From: Acidobacteriota bacterium
GTDB lineage: Bacteria; Acidobacteriota; UBA890; WLXD01
Assembly: GCA_029263295.1 (NCBI GenBank)
Contig: JAJCXT010000008.1
Location: forward strand, 1-64,000
Direction: 5' to 3'
DNA length: 64,000 bases
How positions within the stretch are numbered: the stretch's first letter is position 1; every line of letters starts with the position of its first letter. Shown piece by piece: positions 39,601 to 47,818 of this stretch. The notes below the pieces were generated by a model, which ran no database searches, was not told where the DNA came from, and worked only from the letters and a program-made list of their open reading frames with translations. A program made the position numbers and the translations under genes.

Positions 39601-39742
39601 TGTACTGGAGCGCCCCGAAGCGGGCCGGCGGCACAACGCCGAGGTCCATTTCCTGGGCCAGCGGCCCGGGCCCGGTCGGCACTGCCGCGAGCGGCGCGAG
39701 AAGGGCGACGAGGGCGAGCAGGCCGAGAGCACGATTCTTCAC
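36680..39742 (-). CDS. Secreted BNR/VPS10/WD40-like glycosyl-hydrolase-type propeller protein, copy 1
   Basis: GTG start VKNRALGLLALVALLAPLAA; many 'SxDGGxxW' blades (TTNGGDSWEQL, STDGGQNWQSR, TRDGGANWTDV). Confidence 0.88.
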   Translation of the reverse strand: MKNRALGLLALVALLAPLAAVPTGPGPLAQEMDLGVVPPARFGALQYNMVGPSRGGRVTSVAGHRAQPGTFYMGATGGGLWKTTDYGQNWRPISDGFFATGSIGAIAVAESDPDIVYVATGSDGLRSNVIIGKGVYKSTDAGTSWEHVGLENTGNSGAVLIHPDNPDLVYVAAIGNPFAPNPERGVYRTEDGGGTWELVLHVSNKTGAVDLEFAPDDPRRIYATMWEAERKPWTILSGGMEGGVFRTTNGGDSWEQLTDGLPTGLRGKADLAVSAGDPDRVYVLIEAPEEQGGVYRSDDRGNSWSQVTDFQPIRNRPFYYTNLHAHPVDPDTIWGMAEGFYESTDGGQNWQSRRVPHGDNHDLWINPDNPMVWVQANDGGANVTRDAGATWSTQSNQPTAELYQVDISDEYPYRLFAGQQDNSTISVPSRALSGRPGGPAAYWESHGGCETGPAVPKPGDPDIVYANCKGRFGFYNRRTGQEQQNYVGYWNIYGRNPKDLAYRFQRVSPIAVSPHSPVRVYHGSQYVHMTEDGGLTWQTISPDLTAFDPETQVISGSPITLDVTGEEHFSTLYDVQESPHEPGVIWAGANDGPIHVTRDGGANWTDVTPPGIGPHGRVQNIEVSPHDAGTAYATIMRYQVGDFAPYAFKTADYGTSWTLLTSGDNGIPGDHPVRVVREDPTRRGLLYAGTEFGMFVSFDDGANWQSLQLNLPATPVSDIKVVGDDLVLSTMGRGFWILYDVSPIRDADNIAGLAHLYPVSDAVRTRGRGFFFRAPGPADPQYPAGGANIDYYLEAVPSAAVQLEIRAADGELVRAFSSEDLGQVIEDAEPGMREWQMAAIGTPNLPAAVGMHRFTWDLRYAGPWAANERRSGQGGPLVPPGTYTATLMIDDVRLSHDFEVTMDPRVASEGIGVADVTVQAEFVKRVRDAYSAAQHAVVDLEAISEANGGTLPKALQAVHDAMITTGPRYSPPMLVDQLQYLYFNIQSADQRPSGDMKARYEELAAELHGYLQTIAANTSN

Positions 39743-39829
39743 TTGGGCGTCTCCTTCGAAGGGTGGTTCGGCGCATTCTGCCACGGCCCGGCCATCGAGG
39801 CGGCGGCGGGGCGGCACGCGGAAGGTGCG

Positions 39830-40987
39830 CTATGTGCGAGCGAGCACAGCGGTGGCGATGCCGGCATACCCGCGACATGCGCTGGCGAGCTCGTCGAGTT
39901 CGATGTACTCGTCGATGACGTGGGCGAGTTCCTCGTGCGACGGCCCAAAACCGATCGTCGGGATGCCCGCGTAACCCGCGCTGTAGGCGCCGTTGGTGCA
40001 GAACTGGTAACTGCTGAATACCGGATCGAGACCCGCGGAGCGCAGCCCTGCCAGCGCCTTCTGCACCAGCTCGGAATCCTCTTCCATCTGCCAGGGTGCG
40101 AACCACTTCGGCTCGCGCCAGTGCACACCGGTGTACGAGGTGTAGTCGGTAAGCGCGAACTCGATCTCGGTTTCGGGGTGGCCCGCCCGTTCACACGCAT
40201 CGTGCATGGCGGCCGTCACGTCTTCCTGCGTCTCACCCGGCAGCAGGCGCCGCTCGTAGGTTGCGCGGCATGCGCTCGGCACGACGGAGTGCGCCGGGTG
40301 GGGAATCGAGATGATGTCAGTGAGGCACATGACGCCCTCGCCAACGAATGCATCGTTCGCCATGGGCAGCCGCTCGACCTCTTCGATCACCGCCCGCATC
40401 ACGTGCACCGCATTCACGCCACGGTGAGGGCTCGACGCGTGCGCCGGAGTGCCTCGCGTCGTGATCACGAATTCCGCGCGACCGCGCCCGGCGCGGACAA
40501 GGTTGAGGCTCGATGCTTCGCCGATAACGACGAAGTCGGCGCCCTGCCGTTGCATCACGGCGCGCAGCGCCGCCCCCTCGATCAATTCCTCGCCCACCGA
40601 GGCCGAGACCACGATGCGGCCAGCCAACGTCTCACGATCCAGCATCCCCGCGGCGTGAACCATCGCGGCGAGAGCCCCTTTCATGTCGCTGCTGCCGCGG
40701 CCGTACAGCCTCCCGCCCATCACTTCGCCCCCGAATGGGTCGTGGCTCCACTCGCCCCGCGGCATCACGTCGACGGTGTCCATGTGCGCGTCGAACAACA
40801 GCGTCGGGCCCTCCGCCACCCCCGCAAGGACACCCACCGCGTTACCGGCTTCGTCCAGATCAACCTCGTCGAATCCCAGGAGCCGCATCTCCGCCAGCAC
40901 ACGCTCGGCCACGCGATGCTCGTCACCGAGCACGCTCGGGAGCCGCACAAGATCACGGGTAAAGCTGATGAGAGCGTCGTTATCCAC
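39830..40987 (-). CDS. M20-family metallopeptidase/deacylase, YgeY-like
   Basis: LLFDAHMDTVDVMPRGEWSHDPFGGEVMGGRLYGRGSSDMKG; SVGEELIEGAAL; FCTNGAYSAGYAGIPTIGFGPS. Confidence 0.85.
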   Translation of the reverse strand: MDNDALISFTRDLVRLPSVLGDEHRVAERVLAEMRLLGFDEVDLDEAGNAVGVLAGVAEGPTLLFDAHMDTVDVMPRGEWSHDPFGGEVMGGRLYGRGSSDMKGALAAMVHAAGMLDRETLAGRIVVSASVGEELIEGAALRAVMQRQGADFVVIGEASSLNLVRAGRGRAEFVITTRGTPAHASSPHRGVNAVHVMRAVIEEVERLPMANDAFVGEGVMCLTDIISIPHPAHSVVPSACRATYERRLLPGETQEDVTAAMHDACERAGHPETEIEFALTDYTSYTGVHWREPKWFAPWQMEEDSELVQKALAGLRSAGLDPVFSSYQFCTNGAYSAGYAGIPTIGFGPSHEELAHVIDEYIELDELASACRGYAGIATAVLART

Positions 40988-41171
40988 GATGATGAGGCCC
41001 AGGGGGAGGGGTCTGAGGCTTCGGCCGCAGCGAATCACGACCGAGCATGCTGGCCTGCTAGGTTAGCCTGAGTTGCCCCCCGGAAACGGTCGCGCCTGGC
41101 CGCTCACTTCACGGCCTGCCTACCTCCGGAGCTACCATGGCCCTCAAGTCAGTCGGCTTCGCCCGCCGCCC

Positions 41172-41191
41172 CGCCCGGCAGTAGCCGGGCG
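41172..41191 (-). terminator. Terminator-like hairpin CGCCCGGC-AGTA-GCCGGGCG downstream of the amidohydrolase stop
   Basis: 8-bp perfect stem, 4-nt loop, no clear U-tract. Confidence 0.35.
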
Positions 41192-41209
41192 AGGCAGGAC
41201 CGAAAGTGG

Positions 41210-43102
41210 CTACCAGACGCGGAGCTCGTCGACCTGGAACGCGAAATCTCCGGGATCGGTGCCCGAGAACAAGATCGCTTGCAGTCCGCTCGCCTCGATG
41301 CCGGCGAAGTCTGCAAAGGCCAGCGTGTGTTCGGTCCACTCGGTCGTGACGGGCACGATCTTTAAAGAAGGCGCCTGCCCGAGACTCTGCGCGAACAGCA
41401 TGATGGCGATGGTGGCGCCATCCCCACGAACCCAGAATGAGAACCCCTCGTGCGCAGACATGTCCGCGGGAGCGAACTGCTGGATACCGGGGAAGAACAT
41501 GGGCCCGGCCCAGGCCGCCGGCCCGGCGCCGCTCACTATCGTCCCCGCAACACGCATCGACATATTCGTGTCGGCCGCGCCGCCCTCGACGGTGCTCATC
41601 TCGCCGGTCGAAGACCCGCCGATCATCGAGTCGGTGGACATCATCCAGCCGGCTCCGAAGCTGCCGCCGATCTCGCCGTCCTCGAAGCCGGTGATGAGGC
41701 CGTCCTCGTTCACCTGCGCCTGCTCCGCCGGCTCCTTCGACGCCTCCACCTCGGCCCGGTAGTCATCACGAGCTGCCTCGACCCCCTGCTTCCACACACC
41801 GACGATCTCGCGGCTCGCGGTCACGTCATAGTCGGGTTCGCCCTTGACGAGAACCAGGTCGGCGCGCAGACCCACGGCGACCCGACCACGGTCGTCGATT
41901 CCAAACGCGGCAACCGGACCCGCGGTCGCCGCTGTCAGAGCTTCCTCCGCCGACAGCCCTGCACGCACCAGCAACTCCAACTCGCGGTGCATGCTGGCAC
42001 CATGCGCGGTGCCTGGATTCGGAGCGTCCGTACCGGCGAGAATCGGGACACCGGCCGCGTGCAATCTCGAAATCGTTGTCAGCGCGTTGTCGAACAACTG
42101 TGCGCGCCCCTCGGCAAACGGGAACCCGTTCTCGAGCCCGGTGCGCTCACTGCCCGCAATATCGGGGGCCAGGCGCTCGTCGGCGCGGATCTCCGCGCCG
42201 CCGGCACCGCCGCCGACACTCTCGAGCACCGACAGCGTCGGAATCACGAACGCGCCGCTGGCGCTGATCCTGGCTACCGCTTCATCACTCGCCGGCTGGT
42301 CATAGAACACGTGGGCGATGCCATCGGCGCCCGCGTCGATCACCGCCAGTGCGTCGGCCTCGCGACCGACGTGAACCACCGCCAGAAGGTCGCGTTCGTG
42401 AGCGGCCTCGATAAGCGCAGCGATGGTCGGCAGGTCAAGAGTGGTGAACTGGCGTCCGATCGATCCGTTGTCGTAGACGATCTTGATGTAGTCGGACCCC
42501 TCGTCGACCCGCGCCTGCACCCAGGCGTCGGCCTCCTCCGGCGAGGTCAGCGTCGGGATCTCCATCCCGTACTCCGTACCGTGACCGCCGGGCGTGGTTG
42601 CCAGGACGCCGGCCGAGAACAGATCCGCTCGTCCGGTTGCCTCGCCGCGCTCCTGCTCGGCGCGCAGCACGGCCGCCCCGTTGGGCCCGGTGAACATATC
42701 CAGCTCAGTGGTGACGCCGACCATCAGCGCTGCGCGAAGGACGGGGCCAAATGCGTGAGTGTGCGCGTCGATCAGCCCCGGCATGAGGGTCTTCCCGTCG
42801 CCATCGACCACGCGCACACCCGCTGGCGTCTCCAACTGTTGCCCGATGGCGGCGATCCTTCCGTCGGCGATCAGCACATCGGTCGCGGGGAGCGTCGTCT
42901 TGCCGTCGAAAACGCGCACGCCGCGGAACAGCGTCGGCGCGGGGTCGTCTACCGCGCGAACCGTCGCCTCGGCGGTGGCGGTGCTGAACCACGCGCCGCC
43001 AGCGGTGCCGCGCACCACGTCGGCTGAGCCCAGCACGAGGAAGAGCGCGAGAAGAAACCCGCCAAGGCTGCGAAGCGTGTAGTCGCCGGACTGAGCGTTC
43101 AT
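41210..43102 (-). CDS. Secreted amidohydrolase with C-terminal CIA30-like domain
   Basis: GKTLMPGLIDAHTHAFGPVL, LLAVVHVGREADALAVIDAGADGIAH, ILAGTDAPNPGTAHG; C-term GLITGFEDGEIGGSFGAGWMMSTDS...DEL. Confidence 0.88.
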   Translation of the reverse strand: MNAQSGDYTLRSLGGFLLALFLVLGSADVVRGTAGGAWFSTATAEATVRAVDDPAPTLFRGVRVFDGKTTLPATDVLIADGRIAAIGQQLETPAGVRVVDGDGKTLMPGLIDAHTHAFGPVLRAALMVGVTTELDMFTGPNGAAVLRAEQERGEATGRADLFSAGVLATTPGGHGTEYGMEIPTLTSPEEADAWVQARVDEGSDYIKIVYDNGSIGRQFTTLDLPTIAALIEAAHERDLLAVVHVGREADALAVIDAGADGIAHVFYDQPASDEAVARISASGAFVIPTLSVLESVGGGAGGAEIRADERLAPDIAGSERTGLENGFPFAEGRAQLFDNALTTISRLHAAGVPILAGTDAPNPGTAHGASMHRELELLVRAGLSAEEALTAATAGPVAAFGIDDRGRVAVGLRADLVLVKGEPDYDVTASREIVGVWKQGVEAARDDYRAEVEASKEPAEQAQVNEDGLITGFEDGEIGGSFGAGWMMSTDSMIGGSSTGEMSTVEGGAADTNMSMRVAGTIVSGAGPAAWAGPMFFPGIQQFAPADMSAHEGFSFWVRGDGATIAIMLFAQSLGQAPSLKIVPVTTEWTEHTLAFADFAGIEASGLQAILFSGTDPGDFAFQVDELRVW

Positions 43103-43301
43103 GCCGAATCTCCAAGGGAAGAAAGGACGCGATTATCCGGGCGACCGGCGTGTCCCGGCAACGGCGAAAACCGCGGCCGGGCGGCGCGGCGGGTGAGCGG
43201 TCCGTTACTGGCACCGAGCGGCGGACACGTCGGCCAGCGGCTCCTGGCCTCGTTCACGACCCCGCGGCGGAAGAAGCGCCGCGCCGACCACGATCAATCT
43301 G

Positions 43302-44006
43302 TTACCAGATTCGCAACTCGTCGATCTGATACTCGAAGTCGCCGGGCTCCGCGCCTGAGAAGGAGATCGCGTTTATCCCATCGGCTTCCACCATGTCGAA
43401 GTCGGAAAAAGCCACCCTGTGCTCCGTCCACGCGTCGGTGGTCGGCAGCAACAACCTCGAGGGTGCGTCCTGGAGATTCAGTGAGAATAGTCCGACGGCG
43501 ACCTGAGCCCCGTCGCCACGCAGCCAAAACGAGATCCCCTCGTAAGCCGACAGGTTGGCCCGCGCGAACTGCCGTCGACCCGGCGAGAACACGGGTCCGG
43601 CCCACGAGGGCTCACCCGGGCGCGGAGTGAGCGTGCCCACAACCCGCAGCGACAGGCTGGAATCGGCCGCGCCATCTTCGACGACCGTCACCTCGGCTAC
43701 GGAGGCGCCACCAGCGCTGCTGTCAGTGGCGATGTGCCAGCCGGCCCCAAAGGTGGCGCTCATCTCGCCGTCCTCGAACCCGGCGATGAGCCCGTCCGGG
43801 ATTACCGGCACACGCGGTCCGCGCCGTTGCGCCTTGACCCGAGATCGATGCCCAGTTTCGGCGGCACCGGCTGTGTCCCATCGAGCATAGCCCGCGATAC
43901 CGGCCAGCAACAGGATCGCGAGCAACCCGAGGTTGGCAATACGCAGGATTCCCGTTCTCGCCAGCTTGTCCATGTTCGACCTCGGTTGAGAGGCGCGCCC
44001 CGACAA
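43302..44006 (-). CDS. Stand-alone CIA30-like domain protein, paralogous to C-terminus of adjacent amidohydrolase
   Basis: GLIAGFEDGEMSATFGAGWHIATDSSAGG...DAWTEHRVAFSDFDMVEADGINAISFSGAEPGDFEYQIDELRIW. Confidence 0.8.
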   Translation of the reverse strand: MSGRASQPRSNMDKLARTGILRIANLGLLAILLLAGIAGYARWDTAGAAETGHRSRVKAQRRGPRVPVIPDGLIAGFEDGEMSATFGAGWHIATDSSAGGASVAEVTVVEDGAADSSLSLRVVGTLTPRPGEPSWAGPVFSPGRRQFARANLSAYEGISFWLRGDGAQVAVGLFSLNLQDAPSRLLLPTTDAWTEHRVAFSDFDMVEADGINAISFSGAEPGDFEYQIDELRIW

Positions 44007-44026
44007 GCGCCCGAGCGCCCCGCGTG

Positions 44027-44521
44027 TCAGATGGCCGCCATCGCGGCGTCGTAGTTCGGTTCCTGAACGATCTCCGGTACGAGTTCCGTGTACTTCACCG
44101 TCCCGTCTCCGGCGATGACGACCACCGCGCGGCCCAAGACGCCAGCCAGGGGCCCGTCGACGATGCGCACGCCGTAATCGTCGCCGAACTCAGCGTGGCG
44201 AAAGGACGACAACGTTTTCACGTTCTCGATGCCCTCTGCGCCGCAGAAGCGAGCCTGCGCGAAGGGGAGGTCGGCGGAAACACACAGCACCGTGGCATTC
44301 CGGTCGGCGGCCAATTGATTGAATTGTCGCACCGAGGTAGCGCAAACGGGCGTATCCAGGCTGGGGAAGATATTCAGCACAACGGTCTTGCCTGCGTAAT
44401 CCGTCAGCCCGCTCTCGCCCAACTCTGCGCTGGTAAGCGTGAACGCGGGCGCCGCAGCGCCGACCGCCGGAAGATCGCCAACAGTGTTGATCGGGCTGCC
44501 TTTCAATGTGATCTGGGCCAT
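44027..44521 (-). CDS. tpx: Thiol peroxidase (Tpx-type peroxiredoxin)
   Basis: MAQITLKGSPINTVGDLPAVGAAAPAFTLTSAELG...NIFPSLDTPVCATSVRQFN...SADLPFAQARFC. Confidence 0.93.
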   Translation of the reverse strand: MAQITLKGSPINTVGDLPAVGAAAPAFTLTSAELGESGLTDYAGKTVVLNIFPSLDTPVCATSVRQFNQLAADRNATVLCVSADLPFAQARFCGAEGIENVKTLSSFRHAEFGDDYGVRIVDGPLAGVLGRAVVVIAGDGTVKYTELVPEIVQEPNYDAAMAAI

Positions 44522-44800
44522 TCGTGAGACTCCGGGTTTAGTGTGACGATCGCGTCCACTTGAAGGTCTGGTTGGGGTGGCGGGCATCCCGACACCGCTC
44601 TTCTTTCTACACCGAAGCGCGCCGCTGTGCCCGCAGAAGCTGACTGAGCATCCGAGGTCGGCTGCCGGCCGAAGTGTACTACCCGATGCTGGACCGACCC
44701 CGAGCTCGACGGTTCTGTCTGTCGGTTCCCTGAGCCACTCGTGAGTTGGGTCACACGTTCGTCTTGATCATGGAACGCAGAGCCTACAAAGTAGACTGCC

Positions 44801-45829
44801 ATGGAAGGAACGATAAGGTCCCCCACTACGCTGACCATGCGCCCCATGGTCCTGTTGGCCGTGGTGACGCTGCTCGCAACCGCAGCTGCGACCTCGACGC
44901 ATGCGGCTCAGACAGAGGGACCGCCGGCAACGCACAAAGAAGCCGTGGCGGCGTTCCTAGCGGGCGACCTGGTGCGCGCTCTCGATCTGTTCGAGACACT
45001 GGCAGGCTTCGATCCGAGTGACGGCTGGGCGCCCCTGTACGTGGGACGGATCGCAATCGAGATGGGCCAATGGGACGTCGCGGTCGCGAGTCTCGAGCGA
45101 GCGATCGAGCTCGGTCCGGTGCGACCGAGCGCACATGCGTACGCAGGAGAGGCCTATGTCGGCAAACTCGACACGGTGGGCATGTTCAGCAAGCTCGGCT
45201 GGGCGAAGAAGGCGCGTGCGGCGTTCCTGCTCGCGGTCGAGCTCGAACCTGACAACCTCGAGTCACGCCGAATGCTGATGGAGTTCTACGTATTCGCTCC
45301 CGGAATCGCAGGTGGCAGCATCGCGAAGGCCAGCGAGTTAGCCGAACAGATCGCGTCCCAGGACCCGTTGCAGGGCCACCTCGCCTGGGCGCAGATTCAC
45401 GAATCATCGGAGCGACTCGACCTGGTCCGTAATGACCTGCGTGCGGCCATCGAGCTGAGCCCCGACGATGTCGGGCTACGGCTGCGGCTCGCGATCCAGC
45501 TGCACCAGGCCCGACGCTTCGAGGAAGCGTGGAGCAACCTCGCTGCGGCGCTCGCATCAACCCCCGACCACCCCCAGGTCTTGTACCAGCAAGGTCGTAC
45601 CGCCGCGCTGTCGGGCAAGCATCTGGAGGATGGCGGCGCGGCGCTCGAGCGATACCTCGCGACGGCTGGTAGCAGCCCTCCGCTGAGTCTCACGTGGGCC
45701 TGGTACCGACTGGGGCAGGTACGCCAGCACCAGGGCAACCCAGAGTCGGCGCGCTTGGCTTTCGAAGAAGCCCTGAAGCTCGACCCCGAGCACGACGGCG
45801 CCCGCGACGCCATCAAGAACCTGCGCTAG
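44801..45829 (+). CDS. Secreted TPR-repeat protein
   Basis: Signal peptide; repeated TPR-like helices (GWAPLYVGRIAIEMGQWDVAVASLERAIEL; ESARLAFEEALKLDPEHDGARDAIKNL). Confidence 0.8.
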   Translation: MEGTIRSPTTLTMRPMVLLAVVTLLATAAATSTHAAQTEGPPATHKEAVAAFLAGDLVRALDLFETLAGFDPSDGWAPLYVGRIAIEMGQWDVAVASLERAIELGPVRPSAHAYAGEAYVGKLDTVGMFSKLGWAKKARAAFLLAVELEPDNLESRRMLMEFYVFAPGIAGGSIAKASELAEQIASQDPLQGHLAWAQIHESSERLDLVRNDLRAAIELSPDDVGLRLRLAIQLHQARRFEEAWSNLAAALASTPDHPQVLYQQGRTAALSGKHLEDGGAALERYLATAGSSPPLSLTWAWYRLGQVRQHQGNPESARLAFEEALKLDPEHDGARDAIKNLR

Positions 45830-45871
45830 CGGTTCGTGACAGCAAGAACGGCCTGACTATCCGCCGAGTTC

Positions 45872-46630
45872 TCAGGTGCGAAGGTATGAGGCACCGTTGG
45901 CATCGATCACGCAGCCCGTCAGGTAGCCGATTCCTTCGCTCGCCAGGAAGGCCACCGCGCGCGCGATCTCCGATGGTTCAGCGACGCGGTTGAGCGGGCT
46001 CTGCGCACGAATCCCGTCTCCTTCCGAGCCCCCGAGCAGGTCCGCGGCCATCTCCGTGGCGACGAACCCCGGAGCCACGACACCGACAAATATGCCGTGC
46101 GGCGCCAGTGCCTTGGCAAAGGATTGGCTCAGCGAGTTGAGTCCGGCTTTGCTGGCGCCATACGCCGAGGCGTCGGGCTCGCCACGGAACGCGCCGCGCG
46201 AGGAGACGTTGATGATCTTGCCGCCGCCGTTCTCGACCATGCGGCGCGACGCGCAATACATGAGGTTGGCCGGGCCGATCAGATTCGTGGCGAGCGTGCT
46301 CTGCCATGCCTGCTGCCAGTCCGCATAGTCGACTTCCAGCACGTTGTGCAGGTCGTAGATCCCCGCGTTGTTCACCAGCACATCCAGCCCACCGAGAGCC
46401 TCGGCAGCGTCATCGATCAGACCGCGACACGCGTCGGCACCCGCAACATCCGCCTGCACAACCGCGTGCCCCGCGCCCGGCAGATCGGCCAGCGTCTTTT
46501 CGGCGGCCTGCTGATTCGAACAGTAGTGCACCGCCACGTGCGCCCCACCGGCGGCGAACTCCTGTGCGATAGCGCGACCGATGCCGCGCGAGGCTCCTGT
46601 CACCAACACTTTCTTGCCGTGGAAGTCCAT
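45872..46630 (-). CDS. SDR-family oxidoreductase
   Basis: MDFHGKKVLVTGASRGIGRAIAQEFAAGGAHV; NNAGIYD; YGASKAGLNSLSQ. Confidence 0.92.
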   Translation of the reverse strand: MDFHGKKVLVTGASRGIGRAIAQEFAAGGAHVAVHYCSNQQAAEKTLADLPGAGHAVVQADVAGADACRGLIDDAAEALGGLDVLVNNAGIYDLHNVLEVDYADWQQAWQSTLATNLIGPANLMYCASRRMVENGGGKIINVSSRGAFRGEPDASAYGASKAGLNSLSQSFAKALAPHGIFVGVVAPGFVATEMAADLLGGSEGDGIRAQSPLNRVAEPSEIARAVAFLASEGIGYLTGCVIDANGASYLRT

Positions 46631-46765
46631 ATGATCCTGCTTGCTGCCCGGGCGTGAAACAATCTGTCGGTCGGGCACGCGAAAATACTGTGCCCAAGGG
46701 AACTCTGTGCGCGTCCGAAGCGTATCCCAAGGAAACCATCAGACTCTCACCACGGACTGCAAGAC

Positions 46766-47188
46766 ATGGCGACCAACAAGTTACTCGGCTGCTTGGGCTT
46801 CATCGTTGGCGCCATAGTCACCGTGATCGTCGGCTGGATGGCGTTCGAGTTACTCATCGCGTTCCTGGCTGGGCTGCGCATAGAGGGTCTGTCAGCGTTC
46901 ATCGATCCACTCTTGTGGCACAAAGCCGGCGAGCTGTTGATCATCGGACTCGCGATTCTCGGGATCTACGTATGGGTTTTTCGCGGTCCAGGACTCCCCC
47001 GCTTCGCCGCTACCACCCGCTATGTGTTCTGGGTCGGCGCGCTTCTCAATCTGGCCGCCTGGGGCATGTTCCCGGCGGGATCGCGCTGGTCATGGTGGGC
47101 GGTGATCCTGGTCATCCTCGGGGTGTCGGTGCCAGCGATCCTCGCCCGTCTGGAGCCGCCAGCGGCGGAAACCCCGCCGGCCCCCTGA
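46766..47188 (+). CDS. Small multi-pass membrane protein, hypothetical
   Basis: 140 aa with about four hydrophobic segments. Confidence 0.6.
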   Translation: MATNKLLGCLGFIVGAIVTVIVGWMAFELLIAFLAGLRIEGLSAFIDPLLWHKAGELLIIGLAILGIYVWVFRGPGLPRFAATTRYVFWVGALLNLAAWGMFPAGSRWSWWAVILVILGVSVPAILARLEPPAAETPPAP

Positions 47189-47263
47189 CGGGGCTGCTGG
47201 CGGGATGCGTGATAGCGCCCCTTGCCGTACGACAACCGGCCCGACCGGTGACGACGTGACGCG

Positions 47264-47818
47264 ATGACACGCCTTCCACCCGTCGGGATCAGCCAGTGCC
47301 TGCTCGGCGAAACAGTACGTTACGACGGTGGCCACAAGCGCGACGAGAACGTGCTGGCGTTCCTCGACGACCACTTCGATTGGGTGCCCGTGTGCCCGGA
47401 GGTCGAGGTGGGTATGGGCATCCCACGCGAACCTGTCCAACTGATAGACGAGGCCGACAACGTGGCGCAGACCGAAGGGGTCCGGATGGTCGGCGAGCGA
47501 TCGGGTCGAGACTGGACCGATCCGATGCGAAACTACTCCGCGCAAAGGGCCGACGCGCTGGCGACTGGGCGGCTCTGCGGGTTCGTGTTCAAGAGCGGTT
47601 CGCCAAGCTGTGGCCTGACCGGGGTTGAACTCCGAGACAGTCAGGGCGATCCCACACGTACGGGAGTTGGGTTGTTCACGGAAGAGCTGAGACGACGAAT
47701 GCCGAACCTGCCGGTGGTTGAAGAAGGGGAACTCGCGGACGCGGCTGCCCGCGAACGATTCATCAGCCGCGTCCGAGCCCACTGGCGACTGTTGGATCGA
47801 GGAGCAAAGGAATGGTGA
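47264..47818 (+). CDS. DUF523-family protein
   Basis: VGISQCLLGETVRYDGGHKRD...VPVCPEVEVGMGIPREP; GFVFKSGSPSCGL. Confidence 0.88.
   Translation: MTRLPPVGISQCLLGETVRYDGGHKRDENVLAFLDDHFDWVPVCPEVEVGMGIPREPVQLIDEADNVAQTEGVRMVGERSGRDWTDPMRNYSAQRADALATGRLCGFVFKSGSPSCGLTGVELRDSQGDPTRTGVGLFTEELRRRMPNLPVVEEGELADAAARERFISRVRAHWRLLDRGAKEW

Noticed and set aside
39743-41071. 442-aa plus-strand ORF opposite the M20 peptidase
   Set aside because: Shadow ORF; M20 metal motifs are on the minus strand.
41450-43027. 525-aa plus-strand ORF opposite the amidohydrolase
   Set aside because: Shadow ORF; no recognisable domain while the opposite strand has clear amidohydrolase motifs.
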